From: Apoderus coryli
Lineage: Eukaryota; Arthropoda; Insecta; Coleoptera; Attelabidae
Direction of reading: 5' to 3'
Assembly: GCA_911728435.2 (NCBI GenBank)
Contig: OU452199.1
Location: 24,810,860 to 24,874,859 of the forward strand
DNA length: 64,000 nucleotides
Shown: positions 21,345 through 32,400 of the stretch, piece by piece
Position numbering within the stretch: the stretch's first letter is position 1
How the letters are laid out: the number at the start of each line of letters is the position of its first letter
The notes under the pieces: model-generated
The model's input: only the letters and a program-made list of their open reading frames with translations
The model's database searches: none
What the model was told of the DNA's origin: nothing
Made by a program: the position numbers and the translations under genes

Positions 21345-24300
21345 AGGTATTATGCACACTTCCCTCATATTCCAGATGCGCTTTATTTCATGTTGAAGCG
21401 CTTGATATTTGTTTAATTTTTCCGTATGTTTTTGTTGCAGATTGTGTGTTCCTGGTATAGAAACATCAATTAGATATGTTGTGTGTTTTTTCTTGTCTAT
21501 TAATGTAATATCAGGACGGTTGTGTTCTATTGTATGATCGGTGTAAATTGTTTTGTCCCAATATATTTTAAATTGATCGTTTTCCTCAACTTCGTTTGGC
21601 ACATATTTGTAGTAGGGGACAATTTCGGTTTTCATTTTTCTGTCTATCAGTATTTTCTGATGGATTATATGTGCTACTTGATTGTGTCGAGTCAAGTACT
21701 TCGTATTTGCTAGTGTGTTACAGGATCCCAAAATATGATCTATAGTTTCGGAAACAGCTCCGCACTTGCGGCATTTATCAGAACTCAGGTCTTCTCCCAG
21801 TATGTATTTGGCGTAATTTCGTGTTTTTATAACTTGGTCCTGCGTGGCCATTAAGAATCCTTCAGTTTCAGGATGGAGGTAACCTTTTGTAGCCCACATA
21901 AAAGAGAGGGATTTGTCAACGTAATTGTTTTGAACGGAGTTGTAAAATCTTCCATGGAGTTGCTTTCCTGACCACATCCTAATTTTATCCTCGTTGGTAG
22001 TAATGTGTGTTTTTGGGTTATATTCTCGGGATTTTAAATTAAGTGTGGTCAAATTTTTATCTGCCTCGATCACTGCACGGTACATCGGTTTATCCGAGTT
22101 TTTGTAAAAATATTTTCTAATATTATCCAGCTGTTCATAGTACATTGCTTTAACATCTTTTAAACCTCTACCTCCCAGGCATCTAGGCAATGTGACTCTC
22201 TCAGTGCATGCATTTGGGTGATGCATTCTTTTGTGCGTTAGAAGTGTTCTGATTCGTCTATTTAGTGCATCAAGATCTGTATCAGACCATCTGATTATGC
22301 CAAAGGAATGGGTTAAGGCAGATATTGCATATGTGTTTATAGCCTTAACGATATTTTTTGAGTTTAGTTTTGTTTTGATAATTAGCTTAACTCGCTTTTC
22401 AAATTCAGTAGACAGTTTCGATTTCATCGTTGTATGTTCTATTTTATGGGTCTGATCTATACCCAGGTATTTATAGGGTTCTTCAATACCTTGTATGACG
22501 ACCTCGTTATTAATTTCTATAGGTTGTGACTCTTTAAGTACCCCTTTGACCATTTTGATCGTGCGGCACTTCTCCAGTCCAAAAGTCATACCTATGTCCG
22601 AACTCATATCATGCACCAGCTTTAGCATGGCTCTCAGCTGTCTGTCATTTGCTGCATATACTTTTAGGTCATCAACATAGAAAAGGTGACTTACTAAGAG
22701 ATCCTGTACATTATTTTTTAATTTTACTCCATACTCTGTTTTCTTAAGAGTGTTTGAAATTGGGTTTAGAGACAGACAAAACCATAGGGCACTGAGCGAA
22801 TCCCCCTGAAAGATACCTCTGCGCAGAGGTATGCTCCCGCTAAATACTAGTTCGTTATTTATTTTTTGAGACAGTGTGGTTCGCCAGGCCCTCATAGTTG
22901 TCTCAAGAAAAAGTATAAGCGTAGGATGTACTTTATACAGTGTCAATACAAATTTGAGCCAAGAGTGAGGGACAGAGTCAAATGCTTTTTTATAGTCGAT
23001 GTATGCAATGTGTGCATTTCTCTGCCCCACCCTCAACTGCTGCATAACTACGGAATCGACAACCAGCTGCTCCTTGCATCCCATAACGTTGCGTCTAGCA
23101 CCTTTCTGCTCATCTGTCATCACTTGAGCCAGTTCCAGGTGGTCTTCAAGTTTAGCACATAATATCGACGTAAGGATCTTATAAAGGGTCGGCAAGCATG
23201 TAATGGGACGAAACAACGAAGGGTGATCCGGGTTATCAGTCTTTGGAATTAAATAAGTAAGTCCTTCAGTTAAAAATGTTGGAAAGTTGTTAGGAAATCT
23301 AATGACATCGTTGAAATTGTTAACTAAGAGTTCATGACAAGCTGTGAATCGTTTATACCAAAAGCTATGCAAGCCATCGCGTCCGGGCGCTTTCCAATTT
23401 GCAATTTTCTTTAAAGCAGCTGTTAGATCTGCTTGGGTTATTACAATTTCATTCATTGGTTGTAGAGAGTTCTGTGCTTTCATTTCTTGGTTTATCCAAG
23501 TATTTTTTGTATGGTTATTGCTCTGTGACCATATACTCGTCCAGTAGTTGGTCTGACTTTCAAGATCTGGGGGGTTAAGGTTATCATATTTTTTTGATAG
23601 TGATGAGTAAAACGCCTTTTCATTGTTCGAAAATAGGCTGTTGTCTCTGCGTCTTGAGTAACTTTCTCTGTATCTCTTTAATCGAGCTGAGTATGCTGCT
23701 AACTTTTGTTTAAGTGTATCAAGGTATGTACGCACTTTATTTTCCGTTTCGGCATTGATTGTTTGTATAATGTCTTTTAAGTCTGTCGGCAGTGTTCTAA
23801 GCAATCTGTTGTTTCTATTTCCGTCGTGGTACTGTTGAGTTTTACCGATACTCCTTCGTAGGCCATTAATTTTATTGGTGAGGCGGCGTTGCCATGATGG
23901 TAAATACCCATCTGTATTTTTTTTGTTAGGTGATGTATATTTTTGATTAAGGCTCACTACGGTAATTGCCGCGCAATATATCGTGGAATGTACCTCTTCA
24001 AGATTCATACCATCGTTTAGCGTTTGTTCTAGGATGGAATTGGCTCTATTTATAAGTGTTCCTGTGTTCTTGTTAAATCTAAGTTTTTGTATGGGAGGTC
24101 TAACGTTAGGGTCCATTCCAAGGTATTTCAGTAAGTTAGCATGGTAAGTATTAAGTATTTCGTCCTCTTGGTGGGGCTCTTGAGGAATCTCTATATCTAT
24201 GTTATTGAATGGTGAACCACGTGGCGAATCTGAGGGTGTATGGGTACCATAAACATTGTCATCCTCAAAAGACTGATTGGGCGTATGAGGTATATTTAGT

Positions 24301-24779
24301 TCCTCCCTCACTCTGTCTAAAATATACTGAATTTCAATTTGGGTTAATAGATTGTTTCTCTGTATTGCTCTACGCTGATCGGATAGGCGTTGTGCTGTAA
24401 TATCATTGTGTTCTGGATGTTCAGCAGCAAACATATTCTTTAGTCTATCCCTATAATCAGTAAAATCCGTTTCGAGGCTTGTGGCTATGAAGTAGTAGCG
24501 CATGACATCCTTATTCAAGTTAGTACTCCATCTCATGCGTCTACTGCGTCCAGGAGCTATGGGGGGAGGATTATCCTCCCTAACATTGGCTGCTGGTTGT
24601 GGGTCAGCTGGTGGTATTTCCACATTATTGCTGTTGGCTGTAGTTTCTTGAGCGATAGGTGCCCGCCTATTCAGCAACCTACCACCAACGGATCGCATAC
24701 TGCCACGTCCAGCGTTGGCTCCAGACGTGCCCTGGGGCATTCCAGGCTGCCGCATTCTTTCATTTCTCCTTTGACTCAT
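21345..24779 (-). CDS. Family A R4/Dong-like retrotransposon protein, 3' end lost (A2)
   Basis: About 1,145 codons of a ~1,199-residue protein. From the ATG at 24779: a basic, proline-rich leader; a Myb-like DNA-binding region (about residues 78-165, RRMRWSTNLNKDVMRYYF and QRLSDQRRAI); a linker; an RT domain (NWKAPGRDGLHSFWYKRF, then AYIDYKKAFDSVPHSW, RRGIFQGDSLS, YVDD at 701-704); a zinc knuckle C-X2-C-X8-H-X4-C at 1003-1020; and a restriction-like nuclease with PD at 1089-1090 and D at 1105, then SIPGTHN. The family nicks its target and copies its own RNA onto the nick. Here the frame runs into the TTA tract, giving a tail of Asn and Lys, so the last ~55 residues are gone. Confidence 0.9.
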
Positions 24780-25051
24780 CTTTCATAGAAAATGGTGTGC
24801 GTTTTATGGCTACCGCCAGCCAATTGGGGTTAGGGAAAGGTGTTTGGTAGTGCAAAGGACACTAGGAGTAGGATACTAGGTGGGTATTGGGACAGCTGGA
24901 CAGCTGGACGTACTGACTGTACCGTTTACGCATTACGGTAGCGGTGGGTATGCCCCAACCGGTCAGACATTGCGTCCCTGGCTGTACAGTCTACGTCGTT
25001 ACTGTAGCGGTAAGTATACTGTTGGCTGCAGTACCTTTTCCGGCCAGACAT
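24780..25051 (-). promoter_or_regulatory. Family A 5' untranslated region with duplicated hairpin module
   Basis: Two related ~65-nt units lie at 24920-24985 and 24985-25050. Each holds a 6-bp stem with a 9-10-nt loop (plus-strand arms TACCGT/ACGGTA at 24920-24940; TACAGT/ACTGTA at 24985-25006) followed by GCGGT. The C-G pair of one is an A-T pair in the other, which supports a selected RNA structure. Possible roles: ribozyme, internal promoter or translation element. The same arrangement occurs in A1 and A3. Confidence 0.6.
24789..25009 (+). other. Antisense exon-like segment in family A 5' region
   Basis: On the plus strand, a pyrimidine-rich acceptor-like stretch (CATTTCTCCTTTGACTCATC then TTTCATAG, AG at 24787-24788) precedes 221 bp that end at AGCG|GTAAGTATA (donor-like at 25010). 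Whether it is ever spliced is unknown. Confidence 0.4.
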
Positions 25052-25095
25052 ATTTATTTATTATTATTATTTTTTTTTTTTTTTTTTTTTTTTTT
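25052..25095. repeat. (TTA)n tract plus T26: 3' junction of B3
   Basis: TTA units to 25069, T at 25070-25095. Confidence 0.9.
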
Positions 25096-25357
25096 ACATC
25101 CTTCTACTTTCTTCCAGATAGGAGAAATTCTGCAGTGGGGTTTGATAACCAATCACTACAGATTTGTTTTAACACGGTAAGTACTTCTAGGATTTCATTA
25201 AGTATGCTTCAGATATTATTAATAAGTATATACTTTTTCTTTAAATAGGGGAGGGAATCAAGGTACGTATTTAAAACTTATATTTATTTATCATTCATTT
25301 ACTTTTTTCTTTTTTTTTTTTTCAGATGTCCAACTTTTTATCCGCTGCCTTTATACT
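25096..25357 (+). other. Antisense splice-signal cluster in family B 3' untranslated region
   Basis: Read on the plus strand: poly-T and CTTCTACTTTCTTCCAG, a 59-bp segment 25118-25176, then ACACG|GTAAGTACT; next TTTTTCTTTAAATAG, a 15-bp segment 25248-25262, then AAG|GTACGTATT; finally a long T tract ending TTTCAG at 25325. That is three acceptor-like and two donor-like sites in order within 260 bp. It recurs in every B copy. Use in vivo is not shown. Confidence 0.45.
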
Positions 25358-28300
25358 CTATTCAGGCAGGTTTAGGGTGTTTCTCATGATTCTACATGAC
25401 TCAAGGATCACCGATCTTTGCATCAATGTTATGTTTCGCTGATCAATGTCTATTTGTTTCAGAAAGCGTGGCAGGTTTTTCCCAATCAGTCCCGTCACTG
25501 ATATTATAATAGGAACAGTAAGTACCTTGTCCAGTTTATAAATATTCTTAAATTCCGTACAAAGGTCTTGATACTTATTTATTTTTTCTTTCTCTTTATT
25601 TAGGAGGTTGTGGTCAGCCGGGTGAGAAATATCGACGAAGTAAGCAGTCTTATTTTTCCGGTCTACCAGGGTTATGTCAGGACGATTACTTGCGATAGGT
25701 CTATCTGTGATTATTGGGAAATCCCAATAAAGTTTATAATTATCGTTTTGTAAAAACGGGAATGGGTTGTATAGAAAATATTTTTCTTTTTTCTCTATAA
25801 GTTTGCATTGTACGGCTATTTCCTGATGAATTATTCCTGCTGTTAAATTATGCCTTTTTGTATATTCTGTGGGCGCTAAGCTGCTGCACGCTGAGAGGAT
25901 ATGTTCCGTTGTTTCTGATTTGGCGAAACACATTCTACACTTATCATTTTCAATTGGAATTTTCTGTATGTATTTTTGGTAGTTTCTGGTGGGCGTTACT
26001 CCGTCCTGTATTGATACCAGAAAACCCTCGGTTTCCGCGAACAATAGTCCATGTTTAAGCCACATGGTTGACAACTCTGCATCTGCCTGAGACAGGGCAT
26101 ACGGATATTTTCCATGCAACGATTTTTCTAGCCATTGTTCTCTTATGTGGTCATTAGTAAGTGTTTCGCGCATGGTGTTATTGCTGAGCTGTAGAGGTGA
26201 ATAATAATCCAGTCGCTTGACTTGACGGTGTAATGGCGATAGGAGAGATTTTCTGTTAAAGTAGGTTTTTAGTAGATTAATTTGTCTATCGCATAGTCGG
26301 TGTAGGTCTAGTAGTCCTCTTCCGCCCACATTTCTTGGTAAGTATAAACGTTCAGTACATGCATGGGGATGGTGGCACCTATATTCTGTTAGCAAAACTC
26401 TAATTTTTCTATTCATTGCTTCAATGCTTGTCTTAGACCACCTGATTATTCCAAAGGAATAAGATAACACTGGCAATGCATACGTATTTATGGCTTTGAT
26501 TTTGTTTTTACCAGTTAGTTCTGATCTTAGGATTTTTCTTATTCTATCAACCATTTTTTGTTCCGTGTTTTCTATTATATTTTTTTGATCTAAAACCAAT
26601 TTTTGGTTATAGCCGAGGTATTTGTAGTAATCATTGTTTAGGTATCTGAATGTTTCGCTATTTTCTAAATTTTCGTAAGTTTGTAACTTTCCCTTTTGAG
26701 CTACTAATTTTGCACATTTATCAAAACCCAACCTCATTTTGATGTCAAGACTGAACTTTTGTGTCGTCTCAATAAGTCTGTCTAATTGTTTCTCTGTTGA
26801 TGCATAGAGTTTGAGGTCATCTACATAAAATAAATGATTTATTGTATAATCACTATCCTCATACCTCAGTGTATATCCTATTCTAGTGTCTTTTAACATA
26901 TTTGAGAGTGGGTTCAGGCACAACACAAACCAAAAAGGGCTTAGGGAATCTCCCTGAAATATGCCACTCTGGATCGGTATTTCATCCGTTACTATATTTG
27001 TTTTTTCCGTTTTAACTACGAGTTTCGTTCTCCAGGTTTTCATTGCTGTGGCTAAAAAATTTATTATATTTGGGCTGATTTTGTAAAGTTTTAGTACATC
27101 TATTAACCAAGAATGTGGAACACTATCAAAGGCTTTCTGATAATCGATCCATGCCACTGCCATATTTTTGTTTCTCTTTTTAGCATCTTGTGTAACTATA
27201 GAGTCGATCACCAATTGTTCCTTGCTTCCTAATGTACCATGCCGACAACCCTTTTGCTCTTCAGTTAAGATTCCAGAGTCTTCAATGTGCTTGATTATTT
27301 TTTGACTTAGAATTGAGGTGATTATTTTATACAAAGTGGGTAGACACGTTATGGGTCGATAGTTTTTTGGGTTAGTTGTATCTCCTTTTTTAGGTATCAT
27401 TGAGGTAATTCCTTTCGTTAAAAATTTAGGATGATATGTGTTGTTTGTTAGTAGTTCATTAATTTGTTTTGTAAGCAACTTTGTGATATTTATATTTTTC
27501 CACCAATAGTTATGAACATGATCCACCCCCGGTGCTTTCCAGTTGTGTGATCTATTTAAAGCGTTCTTAACTTCAGTCTCAGTTATTGGACTAATCTCCA
27601 TGTCTATTAATGTGTCGTATTTCTTTTTTTCCGTTTTAAGCCATGATGCCTTTTGATTGTATTGTTGTTTGGATGCCCATACGTTTTTCCAAAATGTTTG
27701 TAGTTGTTCCTTGTCTGGTCCCTGTTCAATTGGTGGTTCATTATTAAGTTTTTTGTAGAACTCTTTCTCGTTATTCTTAAACAGTTTGTTGTCATTTTTT
27801 CGTTTGTAACTTTTATTGTATCGTCTCAGCCGGTTTCCCAGTGCTGCTATTTGTTGTTTTATTTTTTCTTTAAATGTTTCCTTCTCTTGGTAATTTGAGT
27901 GCTGAATATTGTTTTTCCTAAAATAGTAATGTATATCGTTAGATAATTTGGTGCTCATGTTACCTCTCTCCCAATCTCGTATCTTTGTTAGCCAACTTCT
28001 TAACGTTTTTATTTTTTGTTCTATACGTTCTCTCCATTTGGGTTCCTTCTTGGCCTTTTGCTTTTTTCCCAATTTAACTCCCATAGATTCAATAACTGTT
28101 TTTGCAGCGGTGTAGACAAGTGTCTGTGTTTCCTCCAGATTGCTAGTTGGCATATATTTAAGGATTTCCTGGTTTACTATTGATATTAGCTGTTTTGTTT
28201 TTTTTGTTGGTTTTATTTTTGGTAAGCTAAGCCGTTTTTCTGGATCAGAGTTCTTAAAAACCGCGATGTTCTCCTGGAATCTCACTACAACATCATTTAC

Positions 28301-28885
28301 ATTCTCACCCGCATCCAGATCCACATTCAGTGCAAGGTTATTTTGTATGTTTATTGTTTGCGTATTGCTCTCATTTGTTTGTTCATAAATTATTGTGTTA
28401 TCAGTTTCTATACCTTGATCCGTCTCAGACATATTCTGTTTCAATTCCTCTATATCAACAGCAGTAAGCAAATTATGAGTTTTTATTGCATATAGTTGAT
28501 TTGCTAGTTGGTTTTCGTTTAAAATTAAATCCGGTCTTATTTTTCTCCATTCTAATAGCATATTTTTTCTAAATCCTCGTTTTTGTGTTTCAAATTGGGT
28601 CCCCAGAAAGTACGCTCTGAAAACGTCCAGATTATCATTTCTGGACCATGTTCTTCTAGCGCCGCGATCAGCCTCGTGAGGGACTTCAACATTTTGTCGG
28701 GTCATTCTCTTATTGTTTTGAGACAGATTCCATTCCTGGGATTCCAATTGTTCTTTGGAGATTATGGTTTCTTGCGTTTGGTTTGTATTTCTAGTATTTA
28801 TTGTTTCCTCCCGGGGATTCTTCGCACCCTGTGACCATTGAAGGTCTGCCGGGGACTCAGGGCCATTTTTATTTGAGCTCATCAT
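25358..28885 (-). CDS. Family B R4/Dong-like retrotransposon protein (B3), 1175 aa, intact
   Basis: Single ORF from ATG-ATG at 28885. Residues 1-75 are polar and variable. A Myb-like region at about 77-150 (RRTWSRNDNLDVFRAYFLG) probably contacts target DNA. The linker to about 445 is Lys/Asn-rich and probably helical. RT: WKAPGVDHVHNYWW from 449, NYRPITCLPTLYK, AWIDYQKAFDSVPHSW, QSGIFQGDSLSPFWF, and catalytic YVDD at 687-690. Zinc knuckle C-X2-C-X8-H-X4-C at 983-1000 (CRMC...H...C). Restriction-like nuclease with RPD at 1068-1070, D at 1085, HP, then EKINKYQDL. These are the R4/Dong hallmarks. It differs from other copies by Asn for Lys in MRNTLNLPE near the C terminus. All catalytic residues are present, so it is potentially active. 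Confidence 0.93.
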   Translation of the reverse strand: MMSSNKNGPESPADLQWSQGAKNPREETINTRNTNQTQETIISKEQLESQEWNLSQNNKRMTRQNVEVPHEADRGARRTWSRNDNLDVFRAYFLGTQFETQKRGFRKNMLLEWRKIRPDLILNENQLANQLYAIKTHNLLTAVDIEELKQNMSETDQGIETDNTIIYEQTNESNTQTINIQNNLALNVDLDAGENVNDVVVRFQENIAVFKNSDPEKRLSLPKIKPTKKTKQLISIVNQEILKYMPTSNLEETQTLVYTAAKTVIESMGVKLGKKQKAKKEPKWRERIEQKIKTLRSWLTKIRDWERGNMSTKLSNDIHYYFRKNNIQHSNYQEKETFKEKIKQQIAALGNRLRRYNKSYKRKNDNKLFKNNEKEFYKKLNNEPPIEQGPDKEQLQTFWKNVWASKQQYNQKASWLKTEKKKYDTLIDMEISPITETEVKNALNRSHNWKAPGVDHVHNYWWKNINITKLLTKQINELLTNNTYHPKFLTKGITSMIPKKGDTTNPKNYRPITCLPTLYKIITSILSQKIIKHIEDSGILTEEQKGCRHGTLGSKEQLVIDSIVTQDAKKRNKNMAVAWIDYQKAFDSVPHSWLIDVLKLYKISPNIINFLATAMKTWRTKLVVKTEKTNIVTDEIPIQSGIFQGDSLSPFWFVLCLNPLSNMLKDTRIGYTLRYEDSDYTINHLFYVDDLKLYASTEKQLDRLIETTQKFSLDIKMRLGFDKCAKLVAQKGKLQTYENLENSETFRYLNNDYYKYLGYNQKLVLDQKNIIENTEQKMVDRIRKILRSELTGKNKIKAINTYALPVLSYSFGIIRWSKTSIEAMNRKIRVLLTEYRCHHPHACTERLYLPRNVGGRGLLDLHRLCDRQINLLKTYFNRKSLLSPLHRQVKRLDYYSPLQLSNNTMRETLTNDHIREQWLEKSLHGKYPYALSQADAELSTMWLKHGLLFAETEGFLVSIQDGVTPTRNYQKYIQKIPIENDKCRMCFAKSETTEHILSACSSLAPTEYTKRHNLTAGIIHQEIAVQCKLIEKKEKYFLYNPFPFLQNDNYKLYWDFPIITDRPIASNRPDITLVDRKNKTAYFVDISHPADHNLLNKEKEKINKYQDLCTEFKNIYKLDKVLTVPIIISVTGLIGKNLPRFLKQIDIDQRNITLMQRSVILESCRIMRNTLNLPE

Positions 28886-28909
28886 TATTTGTTTTCTCCT
28901 TAAATGCAG

Positions 28910-29021
28910 GCTTCTACTGCAGGTTAAAGGGAACCCTAAACCTATTCTTATCCGGGTTTAGACGGATATAAAATTGGTAGGACGGCAGGAAGTATGTACA
29001 GGGATGTTCCATATACTGAAG
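28910..29021 (+). other. Antisense exon-like segment in family B 5' region
   Basis: On the plus strand TTTTCTCCTTAAATGCAG (AG at 28908-28909) precedes 112 bp ending CTGAAG|GTAAGTTTG (29022). Two more GTAAGT donor-like sites follow at 29050 and 29075. Together with the donor-like site at 25177, the entire B ORF would lie inside a hypothetical plus-strand GT-AG intron of about 3.7 kb. Confidence 0.4.
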
Positions 29022-29100
29022 GTAAGTTTGAATATAGAGGGGAGGTGAGGTAAGTATGGTGGTAGTGGGGTAAGGTAAGTAGGTAATGGAATGTGGGTAG

Positions 29101-29109
29101 TATTATTAT

Positions 29110-29149
<40 letters not shown>
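29101..29149. repeat. TATTATTATTA plus T38: 3' junction of B4
   Basis: The TTA part is identical in sequence to the B6/B7 and B7/B8 junctions; only poly-T length differs (38, 39 and 44). Confidence 0.92.
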
Positions 29150-29152
<3 letters not shown>

Positions 29153-29411
29153 TCCTTCTACTTTCTTCCAGATAGGAGAAATTCTGCAGTGGGGTTTGAT
29201 AACCAATCACTACAGATTTGTTTTAACACGGTAAGTACTTCTAGGATTTCATTAAGTATGCTTCAGATATTATTAATAAGTATATACTTTTTCTTTAAAT
29301 AGGGGAGGGAATCAAGGTACGTATTTAAAACTTATATTTATTTATCATTCATTTACTTTTTTCTTTTTTTTTTTTTCAGATGTCCAACTTTTTATCCGCT
29401 GCCTTTATACT

Positions 29412-32400
29412 CTATTCAGGCAGGTTTAGGGTTTTTCTCATGATTCTACATGACTCAAGGATCACCGATCTTTGCATCAATGTTATGTTTCGCTGATCAA
29501 TGTCTATTTGTTTCAGAAAGCGTGGCAGGTTTTTCCCAATCAGTCCCGTCACTGATATTATAATAGGAACAGTAAGTACCTTGTCCAGTTTATAAATATT
29601 CTTAAATTCCGTACAAAGGTCTTGATACTTATTTATTTTTTCTTTCTCTTTATTTAGGAGGTTGTGGTCAGCCGGGTGAGAAATATCGACGAAGTAAGCA
29701 GTCTTATTTTTCCGGTCTACCAGGGTTATGTCAGGACGATTACTTGCGATAGGTCTATCTGTGATTATTGGGAAATCCCAATAAAGTTTATAATTATCGT
29801 TTTGTAAAAACGGGAATGGGTTGTATAGAAAATATTTTTCTTTTTTCTCTATAAGTTTGCATTGTACGGCTATTTCCTGATGAATTATTCCTGCTGTTAA
29901 ATTATGCCTTTTTGTATATTCTGTGGGCGCTAAGCTGCTGCACGCTGAGAGGATATGTTCCGTTGTTTCTGATTTGGCGAAACACATTCTACACTTATCA
30001 TTTTCAATTGGAATTTTCTGTATGTATTTTTGGTAGTTTCTGGTGGGCGTTACTCCGTCCTGTATTGATACCAGAAAACCCTCGGTTTCCGCGAACAATA
30101 GTCCATGTTTAAGCCACATGGTTGACAACTCTGCATCTGCCTGAGACAGGGCATACGGATATTTTCCATGCAACGATTTTTCTAGCCATTGTTCTCTTAT
30201 GTGGTCATTAGTAAGTGTTTCGCGCATGGTGTTATTGCTGAGCTGTAGAGGTGAATAATAATCCAGTCGCTTGACTTGACGGTGTAATGGCGATAGGAGA
30301 GATTTTCTGTTAAAGTAGGTTTTTAGTAGATTAATTTGTCTATCGCATAGTCGGTGTAGGTCTAGTAGTCCTCTTCCGCCCACATTTCTTGGTAAGTATA
30401 AACGTTCAGTACATGCATGGGGATGGTGGCACCTATATTCTGTTAGCAAAACTCTAATTTTTCTATTCATTGCTTCAATGCTTGTCTTAGACCACCTGAT
30501 TATTCCAAAGGAATAAGATAACACTGGCAATGCATACGTATTTATGGCTTTGATTTTGTTTTTACCAGTTAGTTCTGATCTTAGGATTTTTCTTATTCTA
30601 TCAACCATTTTTTGTTCCGTGTTTTCTATTATATTTTTTTGATCTAAAACCAATTTTTGGTTATAGCCGAGGTATTTGTAGTAATCATTGTTTAGGTATC
30701 TGAATGTTTCGCTATTTTCTAAATTTTCGTAAGTTTGTAACTTTCCCTTTTGAGCTACTAATTTTGCACATTTATCAAAACCCAACCTCATTTTGATGTC
30801 AAGACTGAACTTTTGTGTCGTCTCAATAAGTCTGTCTAATTGTTTCTCTGTTGATGCATAGAGTTTGAGGTCATCTACATAAAATAAATGATTTATTGTA
30901 TAATCACTATCCTCATACCTCAGTGTATATCCTATTCTAGTGTCTTTTAACATATTTGAGAGTGGGTTCAGGCACAACACAAACCAAAAAGGGCTTAGGG
31001 AATCTCCCTGAAATATGCCACTCTGGATCGGTATTTCATCCGTTACTATATTTGTTTTTTCCGTTTTAACTACGAGTTTCGTTCTCCAGGTTTTCATTGC
31101 TGTGGCTAAAAAATTTATTATATTTGGGCTGATTTTGTAAAGTTTTAGTACATCTATTAACCAAGAATGTGGAACACTATCAAAGGCTTTCTGATAATCG
31201 ATCCATGCCACTGCCATATTTTTGTTTCTCTTTTTAGCATCTTGTGTAACTATAGAGTCGATCACCAATTGTTCCTTGCTTCCTAATGTACCATGCCGAC
31301 AACCCTTTTGCTCTTCAGTTAAGATTCCAGAGTCTTCAATGTGCTTGATTATTTTTTGACTTAGAATTGAGGTGATTATTTTATACAAAGTGGGTAGACA
31401 CGTTATGGGTCGATAGTTTTTTGGGTTAGTTGTATCTCCTTTTTTAGGTATCATTGAGGTAATTCCTTTCGTTAAAAATTTAGGATGATATGTGTTGTTT
31501 GTTAGTAGTTCATTAATTTGTTTTGTAAGCAACTTTGTGATATTTATATTTTTCCACCAATAGTTATGAACATGATCCACCCCCGGTGCTTTCCAGTTGT
31601 GTGATCTATTTAAAGCGTTCTTAACTTCAGTCTCAGTTATTGGACTAATCTCCATGTCTATTAATGTGTCGTATTTCTTTTTTTCCGTTTTAAGCCATGA
31701 TGCCTTTTGATTGTATTGTTGTTTGGATGCCCATACGTTTTTCCAAAATGTTTGTAGTTGTTCCTTGTCTGGTCCCTGTTCAATTGGTGGTTCATTATTA
31801 AGTTTTTTGTAGAACTCTTTCTCGTTATTCTTAAACAGTTTGTTGTCATTTTTTCGTTTGTAACTTTTATTGTATCGTCTCAGCCGGTTTCCCAGTGCTG
31901 CTATTTGTTGTTTTATTTTTTCTTTAAATGTTTCCTTCTCTTGGTAATTTGAGTGCTGAATATTGTTTTTCCTAAAATAGTAATGTATATCGTTAGATAA
32001 TTTGGTGCTCATGTTACCTCTCTCCCAATCTCGTATCTTTGTTAGCCAACTTCTTAACGTTTTTATTTTTTGTTCTATACGTTCTCTCCATTTGGGTTCC
32101 TTCTTGGCCTTTTGCTTTTTTCCCAATTTAACTCCCATAGATTCAATAACTGTTTTTGCAGCGGTGTAGACAAGTGTCTGTGTTTCCTCCAGATTGCTAG
32201 TTGGCATATATTTAAGGATTTCCTGGTTTACTATTGATATTAGCTGTTTTGTTTTTTTTGTTGGTTTTATTTTTGGTAAGCTAAGCCGTTTTTCTGGATC
32301 AGAGTTCTTAAAAACCGCGATGTTCTCCTGGAATCTCACTACAACATCATTTACATTCTCACCCGCATCCAGATCCACATTCAGTGCAAGGTTATTTTGT

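Larger units (their letters stand above)
21345..25051 (-). mobile_element. Family A copy A2, 5'-complete but 3'-broken
   Basis: The right end has the full family A 5' region. The left end stops inside the coding sequence at the plus-strand AGGTATTATGCACAC, so about 225 bp seen in A1 (the last coding part and 3' untranslated region) is missing and no poly-A tail is present. Confidence 0.9.
25096..29100 (-). mobile_element. Family B copy B3, intact ORF, slightly 5'-truncated
   Basis: 3' end ACATCC at 25096; the 5' break at GTGGGTAG|TATTATT (29100) lies within the 5' untranslated region. B6 and B7 have the same break. Confidence 0.92.
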
